Notes: generated by a model not told the origin, from the sequence alone. A stretch of DNA of 64,000 nt from Aquabacterium sp. (GCF_016195855.1 NZ_JACPYU010000004.1:49912-113911); one strand, 5' to 3'. Shown: positions 29,009 to 38,308, counted from the stretch's first letter. Translations and numbers: made by a program.

Positions 29009-29773
29009 TCAGGCCAGCACCCGGCTGCGCATCTTGAACAAGGGGCGGTTCATGAACTCACCGATCGCGTTGTTGCGCGGCAGGTTGTCCTCGCTGATGG
29101 GCTCATAGACACGCGTCACCGGGTTGGGCACGGTCACCTCTTCGATGGTCCAGCTGTCGCCCACGCCTTGCGCCACGAAGTCGATCAAAGCGGCCTTTTC
29201 GCCACCTTCGAACAAGGGGCAGGCCACATCGCCCTTCCAGTTGAAGCCCAGTTGCAGCACCAGCACGCGGGTCAGGCTGGCCATGTGGCGCAAACCTTCC
29301 AGCATCTGGGCGCGTGCGGCATCCATGCCCAGGCTGCGGTCACCAAAGTCATCGCCCAGGTGGTGCAGCACATTGAGGCAGAAGGTGACGTCATACGTCT
29401 GAGTCACCGGCGCCATGAAGTCGAAGTAACAGGCGTTCATCTGCAAGCGGTCCGTCAGGCCGGCCTGCTCTGCGCAATGGGCCACAAACGCCGCGTGCTC
29501 CTGGTTGCCTTCATAGCAGGTCACATGGCGGGCGCCACCCTGCAAGGCCCCGAAGCTGAAATAGCCCGTGTTGGAGCCGATGTCCAGCACCTTGGCACCC
29601 AGCAGAGGCAGGGCGCGGTCAAAGTAGGCCTGGCGCTCGACCTCCAGCTTGCCGGCGGGCAGATCGCTGGTGTCGCCCAGCAGTTGCGCCACCAGCGGGT
29701 GAACCAGCTGGTAGTTCGCATGCTTGCTGCGCTGAAGGTACAGGTCCTTGAGTGAAGGCTTGTTGGTGGGCAT
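29009..29773 (-). CDS. SAM-dependent methyltransferase
   Basis: A 254-residue class I methyltransferase: motif I KVLDIGSNTGYFSFGA, then VTCYEGNQEHAAF, and the YDVTFCLNVLHHLGDDFGD motif with the H-L-G typical of small-molecule methyltransferases. The ATG at 29773 is used; a GTG at 29782 would add three residues. Last gene of the minus-strand cluster that starts with the OGT-like gene at 34392. Target unknown, presumably a glycan or an amino sugar. Confidence 0.85.
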   Translation of the reverse strand: MPTNKPSLKDLYLQRSKHANYQLVHPLVAQLLGDTSDLPAGKLEVERQAYFDRALPLLGAKVLDIGSNTGYFSFGALQGGARHVTCYEGNQEHAAFVAHCAEQAGLTDRLQMNACYFDFMAPVTQTYDVTFCLNVLHHLGDDFGDRSLGMDAARAQMLEGLRHMASLTRVLVLQLGFNWKGDVACPLFEGGEKAALIDFVAQGVGDSWTIEEVTVPNPVTRVYEPISEDNLPRNNAIGEFMNRPLFKMRSRVLA

Positions 29774-29797
29774 GTTGATCACGTCCGTGTGAGAAAT

Positions 29798-30871
29798 TCA
29801 GTGGCAGGCGTGCAATGCCTGGGTGTCATCCCGGGCATAGACGTCGTGGGTGTACAGCAGGTGGTCCAGCTCCGCAGGCATCAGGGTCTGACCAGCAGGA
29901 TGCACCACGCAGCCTGGCTGGTTCGCGCCATAAGCCCAGGCATAGGCGGCCTTGTCCGGGCTCAGCGCCGGCAGACCAGGGGTGTCAAAGCCTTGATCAT
30001 GGGCAAACAGCCGGAGGATGTCGGGGCACACGTCCAGTGCCAGTTGCAGCGGCCCCCAAAAGCGCGGGTTGACCTCGATGTAGAACAACTGGCCACCGGA
30101 CTCGATGACTTCCAGCATGAAGGCGCCGTGGTAACCCTGCGCGTGCAGCCCCTTGAACAGGCGCGCTTCGTCCAGGCCTGGGTTGCCCGTGGGGCGGGCC
30201 AGCACGATGGACTTGCCGCCGGGCTGCTGCATCAGGTTGAGTTGCCAGAAGGAGGCGACCTGTCCCTCTCTGCTCAGGTAGGCGCACAAATAGTGGCTCT
30301 GCCCCACGATGAAGTCCTGCGCGAAATAGGCGCCTCGGTCCAGGCCTGTCAGGGCCTGATCCAGCTCGGCCGATGAACGGCACAAGATCGGGTACAGCAC
30401 CCGGCCATGGGCCACATTGGCCCGGGGCTTGAGCACACAGGGTGCGTGCCAATGGCCATCCGGCTGCGTGGCAGGCAGGTGCAGATCAGGGCACAGCGCG
30501 CTCATCAGCGCCTGGCTGCTGTGCTTGCCCGTGAGCGCCTCGTAGATCGCCTGATCGGGCAGGCCGATCTCCAGCCCGCAGCCAGCCAGGGCATCGCGGT
30601 GCGCCAGCAGGAAATGGTTGATGAACTCGGTGGTGGGGCAATACACCAGTCCACCCTCCTGGCTGCCCGCCAGCTCACGCAGCCAGGACACCGTCACCAC
30701 CGCATCCAGGCGGTTGAAGATGACATGGTCGCGCCAGCGCGTGCGGTGAATGGCATCGCCCTGCCCCGCAGCCACGATGACAAAGGGCAAACCGGCCTGG
30801 TCAAAGAAGCGGCACAGGGCCACGACGGCACGGTCGTTGTGCCCAGAAAAGACCAGGAAGCGGCGCGCCAT
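29798..30871 (-). CDS. ATP-grasp ligase
   Basis: A 357-residue ATP-grasp protein (carbamoyl-phosphate synthase/biotin carboxylase type). An N-terminal Rossmann-like part (RRFLVFSGHNDRAVVALCRFF) is followed by the ATP-binding region with VLKPRANVAHGRV, AQDFIVGQSHYLC and the metal-binding GQLFYIEVNPRFWGPLQLAL. Such enzymes join a carboxylate to an amine; in this setting it could acylate an amino sugar. 24 bases upstream of the methyltransferase gene and 8 bases downstream of the next. Confidence 0.86.
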   Translation of the reverse strand: MARRFLVFSGHNDRAVVALCRFFDQAGLPFVIVAAGQGDAIHRTRWRDHVIFNRLDAVVTVSWLRELAGSQEGGLVYCPTTEFINHFLLAHRDALAGCGLEIGLPDQAIYEALTGKHSSQALMSALCPDLHLPATQPDGHWHAPCVLKPRANVAHGRVLYPILCRSSAELDQALTGLDRGAYFAQDFIVGQSHYLCAYLSREGQVASFWQLNLMQQPGGKSIVLARPTGNPGLDEARLFKGLHAQGYHGAFMLEVIESGGQLFYIEVNPRFWGPLQLALDVCPDILRLFAHDQGFDTPGLPALSPDKAAYAWAYGANQPGCVVHPAGQTLMPAELDHLLYTHDVYARDDTQALHACH

Positions 30872-30879
30872 GGTGCAGC

Positions 30880-32382
30880 TCAGGCTGCCAGCCTGGCCGA
30901 GGGTTGCGGCGCCTGCTCGGGCAGGTCGTCGGGGATGGAGAAATCAGCCTGCATGGTGCGCGCCAGCGTGCGCTCCTGGGCCGTGGTCTCTACCTTGCGC
31001 AGCAGCAGGCTCATGGTGCAGGCCTGTGCGCGCTCGCACACCTCGTTCTTGTCGTTCATGTATTCAAAGCGCTCGACCTCGAAACGGTGTTCAAACCAAC
31101 CCAGTTGCCAGAACTGCTCGGTGAAGGCCAGCCAGGTCTTTTCGTTGAAGGCACGGCGGTGCGTGGGATCCTGCCAGGTCTTCATGGCCATCTCGTGCGC
31201 CACCTGCACGATCAGCTTGCCCTGTGGCTCCAGCATGGCCAGGCAGTTGCCCATCAACATGGGCAGGTCGGAGGCCTGCTCCAGCGCAGCGCTGGCGTAA
31301 ATCATCTCGACGCTGCCGGGCTGGATCTCGATCGGGCCGGTCAGCGGTGTATCGCCTGCAAAAGGCAGGAAGACGGGCTGGGCAAAATCGCCATGCAGGT
31401 CCGGCTGCATCTGGTCGTTGGCATCGATGTTGAGCCAGCCGGGCAGGTAGTCATTGCCAGATCCCAGGTGCACGCGGGTGGGCTGCCAAGGCGCCTGAGG
31501 GCGGTGCGCCTGGTGCGTGCGGCCGAAGCCCGCGGCGAAAGCCAGCAGGTCGGCATAGGGCTCGATCGGGTCGGCCTTCTCGAACGCATGCAAGGCGGCG
31601 CGGGCCTGCTCGTAAAAAGCGGGCGTGCCGAACTGCTGGCTGAAATAGGCCTCCAGTTGGTCCTCTGTCAGCCACAACACGCTGTCCTCGAACGCTTCGT
31701 GCGGACGCGTCTGGGGACGGCGCTCGGAAATCACCGGCGTGCCCAGCGACAGGCAGTGCGAGGCGCGGGCCTGCTCGAAGCGGCTGCTCTCGTAGAAATG
31801 GGCATTGAAGACGGCCTTGGCCTGCACGATGTAGGCGTCACGCTCGGGGCCGTACAGCGCACCATCGAACACGCTGACTTGCACACCGGTGGATTCGATG
31901 CGCTGGATCATGGCCTGACGGCGCTCGTTCATGCTGCCGATGAACAGCAGGTCGATGGGGCGCTGCTCAAGGGGGATGGGCTCGGCCTGCTGCAGATAAG
32001 GGGCATACAGGAAGGGCACCACCATCACCTCATCGGGGTGCGCCGAGTAGGCCTGGATGTTGTCCTGGTCGTAGTCCACCACGGCGGATGTCTTGAGCAA
32101 GGCCAGGTAGTCGCGCGACACGGCCGCCCCGCCCTGCCCCAGTTGCTCCAGGTTCACGAAGATGCAGCTGTAGCGCTGGCGCAGATCGGCCTCGAAGCCC
32201 AGGTGCGCGCCGAACACGAAATTGACGGCATCGTGACGCAGGCGGTTCTTGCCGATGGTGACCTCGCCCCCCATGCGCCGGAACTGGTGCCGGAAGTAGC
32301 GCGCCTGATCAAGAAAACCCAGCGAATGCACGTAGCCCTTGGGCTGCACGATGCTCAGGTGGATGCGGGGCAGTTCAGTCAT
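30880..32382 (-). CDS. Glycosyltransferase-methyltransferase fusion
   Basis: A 500-residue protein. The N-terminal 300 residues look like a GT-B type glycosyltransferase of the CgeB/family 1-like kind (DLLFIGSMNERRQAMIQRI, then SLGTPVISERRPQTRPHEAFEDSVLW). From about 315 (TRVHLGSGNDYLPGWLNIDAN) a SAM methyltransferase-like domain follows, with motif I reduced to HLGSGN and then ASAALEQASDLPMLMGNCLAMLEPQGKLIVQV. The ATG at 32382 has a GGAG at suitable distance; a longer frame starting at 32433 lacks one. The domain order is the reverse of the fusion at 24503. Confidence 0.78.
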   Translation of the reverse strand: MTELPRIHLSIVQPKGYVHSLGFLDQARYFRHQFRRMGGEVTIGKNRLRHDAVNFVFGAHLGFEADLRQRYSCIFVNLEQLGQGGAAVSRDYLALLKTSAVVDYDQDNIQAYSAHPDEVMVVPFLYAPYLQQAEPIPLEQRPIDLLFIGSMNERRQAMIQRIESTGVQVSVFDGALYGPERDAYIVQAKAVFNAHFYESSRFEQARASHCLSLGTPVISERRPQTRPHEAFEDSVLWLTEDQLEAYFSQQFGTPAFYEQARAALHAFEKADPIEPYADLLAFAAGFGRTHQAHRPQAPWQPTRVHLGSGNDYLPGWLNIDANDQMQPDLHGDFAQPVFLPFAGDTPLTGPIEIQPGSVEMIYASAALEQASDLPMLMGNCLAMLEPQGKLIVQVAHEMAMKTWQDPTHRRAFNEKTWLAFTEQFWQLGWFEHRFEVERFEYMNDKNEVCERAQACTMSLLLRKVETTAQERTLARTMQADFSIPDDLPEQAPQPSARLAA

Positions 32383-32439
32383 GACAGCACTCCGGTTTCC
32401 GTTAGGGGAAGGGATCAAGGACATCATGCTCATGCCCCT

Positions 32440-34392
32440 TCAGCTCAAGTGGTCAGGTGCCAGCCCCTGGGCCTGGCGCTCGGCCATGCGCCACAGGAGA
32501 TCACCAAAATCGCTTGCATAGGCGTCGCTGTCGAACAAGGGAGCTTCGTCGCGCGCGCGGTGCAGGTGCTCGCGCAAGGCCTGACGCTTGTCGGCATCCG
32601 CGGCCAGCTCCAGCACCTTGGCCTTGTAGGTGTCCAGGTCCTGGCAAATTAGATCAGGCAGGCCCACGTTGTGCAACAGGCTGGACGCCACACGTTGCGC
32701 AAAGCTGTGGCCGGCATGAGTCACCACCGGCACACCCGCCCACAAGGCGTCGCTGGCCGTGGTGTGGCCGTTGCAAGGCCAGCTGTCCAGATAGACATCG
32801 GCCAGGGCAAAGCGGCTGATGTGCTCGCTGATGTGCACCTTGCGGGCAAAGACCAGGCGCTGCGGGTCGACGCCTCGCTTGGCCGCTTCATGGCGCAAGA
32901 CCTCTTCGGCATCACCCAGCCAGTTGAGCAACCAGAGCACCGAATTGGGCGTGCGCTTGAGCAAATCACACCAGACATCGAACACCTCAGGCGAGAGCTT
33001 GAACGGCTGGTTGAAGCCACACAGCACCACGGCATCCTCCGGCAGGCCATGCGCGGCACGGCTGTCGGGCTGGGGCAAGGGGCGCTTGCGGTCATTGGGC
33101 TGATAGCAGTGCGGCAGCAAGGCCAGCTTCTCGGTGTAGTGCGCCGCTTCGCTCAAGGGGCTGACCACGGCGTCGCCGATCATGTAGTCGATGTAGGTGG
33201 CGCCGCTGGTGCCGGGAAAGCCCAGGTAGGTCGCCTGCACCGGCGCGGCGCGGTAGGCAAAGATGCCCAGTCGCCCGTTGACCGTGTGGCCCTTGAGATC
33301 GATCAGCACGTCGATGTTGTCATCACGGATCTTCTGTGCCACCTGCTGGTCACTCCATTCGCTCACTTCCACGAACTGGGTGGCAACGGCCTTGATGCGA
33401 CGGCGCATCGGGCTGTCTTCATCGGGGCCGTGCGAATACAGGTGCAGCTCGAAGCGCTGTGGATCGAGCTTTTCCAGCACCTCGGCCAGCAAGATCGTGG
33501 TGGCGTGGTGGTGGAAGTCGCACGACACCATGCCCACACGCAGGCGTTGCGACAAGGGGCGAGGTGCACGCGGGGCAAAGGGCTTCACCCCATGCGCATA
33601 GAAATTGGCGCAGGCCTGTGCGGAGCGCAGTTGCCGGCCAACGTCCCCGCTGAGGGTGACGGCAGCAAACACCGACGACCAGTTGACCGACTCGGGCGTC
33701 AAGGCATCCAGCAACTGGTTGACCTCTTCCATCTCCAGGGCGGCTTCATCCCAACGGCACAGCTCGCGGCTGATGAACACGCGCAGGCTTTGCGCAGCCA
33801 GCTCACCACCATCCAGGCCCACGGCCAATGCCGTGGTCAGGCACTCGATGGCCTCGGCCTTCATGCCCACCGCATTGAAGCAGATGCCCAACCGGTAATG
33901 GCTCATCGCGTGCGTCACATCTTGTGAAAGCGCATCAAACAAGACCTGGATGCCTTCCTTGTAGCGCTGTGCACTGAACAAGGTGTTGCCCAGGATCTGC
34001 AGGTATTCGGTGCTGGGCTTCATGCCGGGCGGCACTTCCAGCATGAAGCTGGCGGCTTCGCTGTGGCGCCCCACCTGTGTCAGGCACTCCCCCATGAACT
34101 GGCGGGCCAGCAAGTTGGCGGGCTCCTGCTCCAGGATGCAACGCGTCTCTTCAATCGCGCGCTCGGCCTGCTCTGACCTCAACAGGGCGCGGGCCAGGTT
34201 CAACCTGAACAGGGTGTCAGCCGGTGCCGCCTTGCAGGCTTTGTCGAACTCCTTGACCGCCGCGCGCCATTGCGCCTTCTTGGACATGGCCAGGCCATGT
34301 TCCCAATGTTGATGCGCCTGCTTCAGAAGCCGTGCTTGTTGGCCGAAAACAGCTTGTGTCGAGGTTTGCATGGCGGATGACACCCATTTCAT
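32440..34392 (-). CDS. TPR-containing O-GlcNAc transferase (SPINDLY)-like glycosyltransferase
   Basis: A 650-residue protein. The N-terminal third contains TPR-like repeats (AVKEFDKACKAAPADTLFRLNLARALLR; NTLFSAQRYKEGIQVLFDAL; YRLGICFNAVGMKAEAIECL). From about 285 (RLRVGMVSCDFHHHATTILLAEVLE) the GT41 catalytic region begins, with DVLIDLKGHTVNGRLGIFAYRAAPVQATYLGFPGTSG and VLCGFNQPFKLSPEVFDVWCDLLK, and later VYLDSWPCNGHTTASDALWAGVPVVT. These are the signatures of OGT/SPINDLY enzymes that glycosylate Ser/Thr of proteins. Its gene is divergent from flagellin 1, so flagellin is the obvious candidate substrate. An ATG at 34371 is an alternative start. Confidence 0.92.
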   Translation of the reverse strand: MKWVSSAMQTSTQAVFGQQARLLKQAHQHWEHGLAMSKKAQWRAAVKEFDKACKAAPADTLFRLNLARALLRSEQAERAIEETRCILEQEPANLLARQFMGECLTQVGRHSEAASFMLEVPPGMKPSTEYLQILGNTLFSAQRYKEGIQVLFDALSQDVTHAMSHYRLGICFNAVGMKAEAIECLTTALAVGLDGGELAAQSLRVFISRELCRWDEAALEMEEVNQLLDALTPESVNWSSVFAAVTLSGDVGRQLRSAQACANFYAHGVKPFAPRAPRPLSQRLRVGMVSCDFHHHATTILLAEVLEKLDPQRFELHLYSHGPDEDSPMRRRIKAVATQFVEVSEWSDQQVAQKIRDDNIDVLIDLKGHTVNGRLGIFAYRAAPVQATYLGFPGTSGATYIDYMIGDAVVSPLSEAAHYTEKLALLPHCYQPNDRKRPLPQPDSRAAHGLPEDAVVLCGFNQPFKLSPEVFDVWCDLLKRTPNSVLWLLNWLGDAEEVLRHEAAKRGVDPQRLVFARKVHISEHISRFALADVYLDSWPCNGHTTASDALWAGVPVVTHAGHSFAQRVASSLLHNVGLPDLICQDLDTYKAKVLELAADADKRQALREHLHRARDEAPLFDSDAYASDFGDLLWRMAERQAQGLAPDHLS

Positions 34393-34715
34393 AAGGAAGA
34401 GGTGCCATCAGTCTAGACATCAGCGATTCCCATGGGAGTCGGAGATGCGCAGCAAAGCAATGTCATTTCTCTCGACACTATTTCACGAATCCGAGCTTTG
34501 TAAATCTCTCAAGTCCACACAAATGGACGCCGATATGCAAAGCAACGGTCTTCAAGAAAGTTCCGTGGTCCGGTTAGCCGGCCGAGGTTCTGGTGGCAAG
34601 ACGCCACTTTGGGCAATGCGGTTGACTAGCGACGGTCTGGCAGTGCGGTAGCTGTATCACCGCGTTTACATGCCGGCGCTATCTGCCGGGAGTTTTGCAA
34701 CCATAGGAGAGCACC
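34393..34715. other. Intergenic region between the OGT-like gene and flagellin 1
   Basis: 323 bases with no gene. It holds the sigma-28 promoter of flagellin 1 (34509-34536) and a leader of about 170 bases; no promoter could be assigned to the divergent OGT-like gene. Confidence 0.7.
34509..34536 (+). promoter_or_regulatory. Sigma-28 (FliA) promoter of flagellin 1
   Basis: TCAAGTCC at 34509-34516, a 12-base spacer, and GCCGATAT at 34529-34536. The -10 half matches the FliA consensus GCCGATAA in seven of eight positions. It is about 180 bases upstream of the flagellin start. Confidence 0.7.
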
Positions 34716-35561
34716 ATGCCTTCAATCATCAATACCAACTTGCTGTCTTTGAACGCACAGCGCAACACCAGCGTCTCGCAAGCTTCGCTGTCTACTTCGA
34801 TGCAACGCCTGTCTTCAGGTCTGCGCATCAACTCTGCCAAGGACGACGCCGCCGGCCTGGCCATCGCAGAACGCATGAACGCCCAGGTGCGTGGCATGAA
34901 CGTCGCGGTGCGCAATGCCAACGATGGCATCTCGCTGGCTCAAACCGCTGAAGGCGCACTGGGCAAGGTCTCGGACGCCCTGCAACGTATGCGTGAACTG
35001 GCTGTGCAAGCCCGTAACGCTTCGAACAGCTCCAGCGACAAGGACTCCCTGAACAAGGAATTCCAGCAGCTGTCGTCTGAAATCAAGCGTGTGATCGGTG
35101 GCACGACCTTCAACGGTCAGACCATCATCGGCTCCAACGCTGGCGGCAAGGCCTTCCAGGTCGGTGCCAACACCACCAGCAACGACGTGATCACCGTCAC
35201 CACGTCGAACATGAACAACGACGTCAGCATCAGCGCTGTGACGGGTGCCGCCTCCAAGATTGACAGCCAGCAAAACGCGACGGCCATCAAGACGGTGATC
35301 GACAACATCGACGGCGCCATCGACAAGGTCAACTCCGAGCGCGCCATGTACGGTGCCACTCAGAGCCGCTTTGACTCGGTGATCTCGAACCTGCAAGTCT
35401 CGGTCGAGAACCAGACTGCTGCTCGCAGCCGCATCATGGACACCGACTTCGCGGCGGAAACGGCCAACCTGTCACGTGCCCAGATCCTGCAACAGGCTGG
35501 CAACGCGATGATCGCCCAGGCCAACCAGCTGCCCCAGCAGGTCCTGTCTCTGCTGCGCTGA
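34716..35561 (+). CDS. fliC: Flagellin 1
   Basis: A 281-residue filament protein. The conserved D0/D1 N-terminus ([39 protein letters not shown]) and C-terminus ([46 protein letters not shown]) are complete. The variable middle (about 140-195) is short, so the surface domains D2/D3 are nearly absent. AGGAGA lies 6 bases before the ATG. A Ser/Thr-rich middle offers candidate O-glycosylation sites next to the OGT-like gene. A terminator follows at 35602-35629. Confidence 0.97.
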   Translation: MPSIINTNLLSLNAQRNTSVSQASLSTSMQRLSSGLRINSAKDDAAGLAIAERMNAQVRGMNVAVRNANDGISLAQTAEGALGKVSDALQRMRELAVQARNASNSSSDKDSLNKEFQQLSSEIKRVIGGTTFNGQTIIGSNAGGKAFQVGANTTSNDVITVTTSNMNNDVSISAVTGAASKIDSQQNATAIKTVIDNIDGAIDKVNSERAMYGATQSRFDSVISNLQVSVENQTAARSRIMDTDFAAETANLSRAQILQQAGNAMIAQANQLPQQVLSLLR

Positions 35562-35601
35562 TACGCCAAAAGCCGGCTGATTTCACTCAGCCAGCCCCAA
35601 C

Positions 35602-35629
35602 AAGCCGCCTTCGGGCGGCTTTTTCTTTT
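35602..35629 (+). terminator. Intrinsic terminator after flagellin 1
   Basis: AAGCCGCC, a TTCG tetraloop, GGCGGCTT and then TTTCTTTT: a classic stable rho-independent terminator 40 bases after the flagellin 1 stop. It should make the two flagellins separate transcription units. Confidence 0.92.
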
Positions 35630-35795
35630 ACGGCCTGGAATTGGGCGGCGATGGGCCCTTTATTCGCACTTTTGGTTCTCGAGAAAACTCCGAATATCCA
35701 TACCACTGGCTGAAGGAATTTTTTTGGACTCCTTCGGCGACAAGCTGAAGTTCGGCGCCATCGCCGCAAGTCTGACGAATCTTTAGGAGTGCGTT

Positions 35796-36641
35796 ATGCC
35801 TCAGACGATCAATACCAACTTGAACTCGCTGAACGCTCAGCGCAACCTCAACACGTCGCAGATGTCTCTGTCCGTGTCGATGCAGCGGCTGTCCTCAGGC
35901 TTGCGTGTGAACTCCGCCAAGGACGATGCGGCCGGTCTGGCCATCGCCGAGCGGATGAACGCGCAGGTCAAGGGCATGAACGTCGCGGCTCGCAACGCCA
36001 ACGACGGCATCTCTCTGGCGCAGACCGCTGAAGGCGCGCTGGGCAAGGTCAGCGACGCGCTGCAACGCATGCGTGAGTTGACAGTGCAGGCCCGCAACGC
36101 CTCCAACAGCTCCAGCGACAAGGACTCCCTGAACAAGGAGTTCAAGCAGCTGTCGATGGAAATCACCCGGGTTCTGGGCGCCACCACCTTCAACGGCAAG
36201 GACATCCTGGCCTCCGGAGCTGGCGCGCTGGACTTCCAGATCGGTGCCAACACCACGGCCAACGACCTGATCACCATCTCGACCGCCAACATGCTCGCCG
36301 ATGCCAGCATCACGGCCGTCACCGCCAACACCGTGTCCATCGCCAGCGATGCCAACACGGCCGCGCTCAAGACGGTGATCGACTCGATCGACGGTGCGCT
36401 GGACAAGGTCAACTCCGAACGCGCGGTCTACGGTGCGACGCAAAGCCGCTTCGACGCCATCATCTCCAACCTGCAGGTGGCCGCCGAGAACCAGACCGCT
36501 GCCCGCAGCCGGATCATGGACGCCGACTTCGCTGCAGAAACGGCCAACCTGTCGCGTGCCCAGATCCTGCAGCAGGCAGGTAACGCGATGGTGGCGCAAG
36601 CCAACCAGCTGCCGCAGACCGTGCTCAAGCTCCTGGGTTGA
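35796..36641 (+). CDS. fliC: Flagellin 2
   Basis: A second 281-residue flagellin, the same length as flagellin 1 and by eye about three quarters identical; differences concentrate in residues 135-200. Both ends needed for export and polymerisation are intact ([44 protein letters not shown]). AGGAG precedes the ATG. Unlike flagellin 1, no convincing sigma-28 site is visible in the 166 bases after the terminator, so it may be expressed differently. Confidence 0.97.
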   Translation: MPQTINTNLNSLNAQRNLNTSQMSLSVSMQRLSSGLRVNSAKDDAAGLAIAERMNAQVKGMNVAARNANDGISLAQTAEGALGKVSDALQRMRELTVQARNASNSSSDKDSLNKEFKQLSMEITRVLGATTFNGKDILASGAGALDFQIGANTTANDLITISTANMLADASITAVTANTVSIASDANTAALKTVIDSIDGALDKVNSERAVYGATQSRFDAIISNLQVAAENQTAARSRIMDADFAAETANLSRAQILQQAGNAMVAQANQLPQTVLKLLG

Positions 36642-36677
36642 TGACCTCCCTGGATGAATGGTTATCCAGCCGGGCGC

Positions 36678-36704
36678 TCAAGTCCTGACGCTTCGTGCCG
36701 AAGT
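36678..36704 (+). promoter_or_regulatory. Candidate sigma-28 promoter before fliD
   Basis: TCAAGTCC at 36678-36685, an 11-base spacer, GCCGAAGT at 36697-36704. The -35 octamer is identical to that of flagellin 1. About 77 bases before fliD. Confidence 0.5.
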
Positions 36705-36780
36705 ACACGGTGTCCGGCCTTGACCGGACATCGGCATGTCATGCCCGATCTGGCATGAGCGGCGCTGAAGGAAGACCACG

Positions 36781-38262
36781 ATGACCTCCACCTCTTCGAC
36801 ATCCGGGACCATCAGCTCACTGGGCGTTGGCAGCGGCCTGGACGCCAATGCCATTGTGACCAAGCTGGTGGCGCTGGAGCGCCAGCCCATCACCACGCTT
36901 CAGACCGAAGCCGACAAGATCCAGTCCAAGATCTCGGCTTTCGGTCAGGTCCAGTCCAATCTGTCCACGCTGCGCGATGCCGCGCAAAAGCTGGCCAACC
37001 CCGATATCTGGTACAGCACGACCTCCTCGTCCTCGGATAGCAACGTCGTCAGCTTCACCACCTCGTCCGGCGCGGCAACAGGCAGCTACAGCGTGTCGGT
37101 GTCCTCCCTGGCGTCCAGCCAGTCCGTGGTCACCAACACCGCCCTGGCCTCCAGCACGTCCACCCTCGGCAGCGGCACGCTGACGATCGACCTGGGCACC
37201 CTGAGCGGCTCGACGCTGACCTCCAGCAAGACAACCAACATCAGCATCGCGTCATCCGATACGCTGGAAGCCATCCGCGACAAGATCAATGACGCGGCCG
37301 CCGGTGTCACCGCGTCCATCGTCAAGGATTCCAAAGGTGCCCGCCTGGTGATGACATCCAGCGCCTCGGGTGCCGCCAACGCCTTCAAGGTGTCGGTCAA
37401 CGACACGGGTGATGGCAACAACACCGATGACGCCGGCCTGTCGGCACTGGCCTATGACCCCGCTGGCGGCACGCCTGGCACAACGCTGGCCAAGTCGGCC
37501 GCAGACGCGGCTGCATCGGTCAATGGCGTGAATGTCACCTCCAGCACCAACCAGTTCTCCGACGTGCTGACCGGCATCAGCTTCACCGTGGGCAAGCTCA
37601 CCACGACGTCCAGCGGCACCCCACCGGTGGTGACCGACAACCCCGCCACCGTGACGGTCAAGCAGGACAACGACACCATCAGCAAGGCCATCAGCGACTT
37701 TGCCGGGGCCTACTCCTCACTGGTCACCCTGCTGCGCACCAACACCAAGTACGACGACTCCACCAAGACCGCCGGCACCCTGCAAGGTGACAGCACGGCC
37801 GTGGGCGTCCTCAACCAGTTGCGCGCCACGATTGGCAGCACCTCGGGCAACTCATCGGTGTTCACCACCTTGTCGTCGGCCGGTGTGACTGTCCAAAGCG
37901 ATGGCACCCTGGTCGTCAACAGCACCAAGCTCACCAACGCCCTGGGCAAGTTGAGCGAAGTGAAAAAACTGTTCTCCAACGCCAACCTGAGCGACAGCAG
38001 CAAGGACGGCATCGCCACCAAGCTGCGCACGCTGGGTGACAACCTGCTGGGCTTCGAAGGGGCACTCACCACCCGCACGGCCGGCCTGAAAACCTCCGTG
38101 TCGAACAACCAGAAGCGCCAGGACGAACTGGACGCTCGCGCCACCCTGTATGAAAAGCGCTTGCGTGCGCAATACACGGCGCTGGACCAGACCATGGCCA
38201 ATATCAGCGGCCAGAGCAGCTACGTGACACAAATGATCACAAACTGGAACAAGAGTTCGTGA
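36781..38262 (+). CDS. fliD: Flagellar hook-associated protein 2 (filament cap)
   Basis: A 493-residue cap protein that promotes flagellin folding at the filament tip. The N-terminal domain has SSLGVGSGLDANAIVTKLVALERQPI and TTLQTEADKIQSKISAFGQVQSNL, and the C-terminal coil ends with RLRAQYTALDQTMANISGQSSYVTQMI. The middle is Ser/Thr/Ala-rich, as expected for the surface domains. All normal for the family. Only 130 bases separate it from the second fliD-like gene. Confidence 0.95.
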   Translation: MTSTSSTSGTISSLGVGSGLDANAIVTKLVALERQPITTLQTEADKIQSKISAFGQVQSNLSTLRDAAQKLANPDIWYSTTSSSSDSNVVSFTTSSGAATGSYSVSVSSLASSQSVVTNTALASSTSTLGSGTLTIDLGTLSGSTLTSSKTTNISIASSDTLEAIRDKINDAAAGVTASIVKDSKGARLVMTSSASGAANAFKVSVNDTGDGNNTDDAGLSALAYDPAGGTPGTTLAKSAADAAASVNGVNVTSSTNQFSDVLTGISFTVGKLTTTSSGTPPVVTDNPATVTVKQDNDTISKAISDFAGAYSSLVTLLRTNTKYDDSTKTAGTLQGDSTAVGVLNQLRATIGSTSGNSSVFTTLSSAGVTVQSDGTLVVNSTKLTNALGKLSEVKKLFSNANLSDSSKDGIATKLRTLGDNLLGFEGALTTRTAGLKTSVSNNQKRQDELDARATLYEKRLRAQYTALDQTMANISGQSSYVTQMITNWNKSS

Positions 38263-38281
38263 CCTATTCACGGTTCAGCCC

Positions 38282-38308
38282 TCAAGACTGAGCAGTTCCA
38301 GCCGAAAC
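38282..38308 (+). promoter_or_regulatory. Candidate sigma-28 promoter before the second fliD-like gene
   Basis: TCAAGACT at 38282-38289, an 11-base spacer, GCCGAAAC at 38301-38308, the same layout as in front of fliD. It lies 86 bases before the ATG at 38394. Confidence 0.5.

Noticed and set aside
35700..35790. Possible sigma-54 or sigma-28 promoter before flagellin 2
   Set aside because: TGGCTGA-N4-ATTTT lacks the GC of the -12 element, and the only GCCG box (in GCCGCAAG) has no -35 at a fitting distance.
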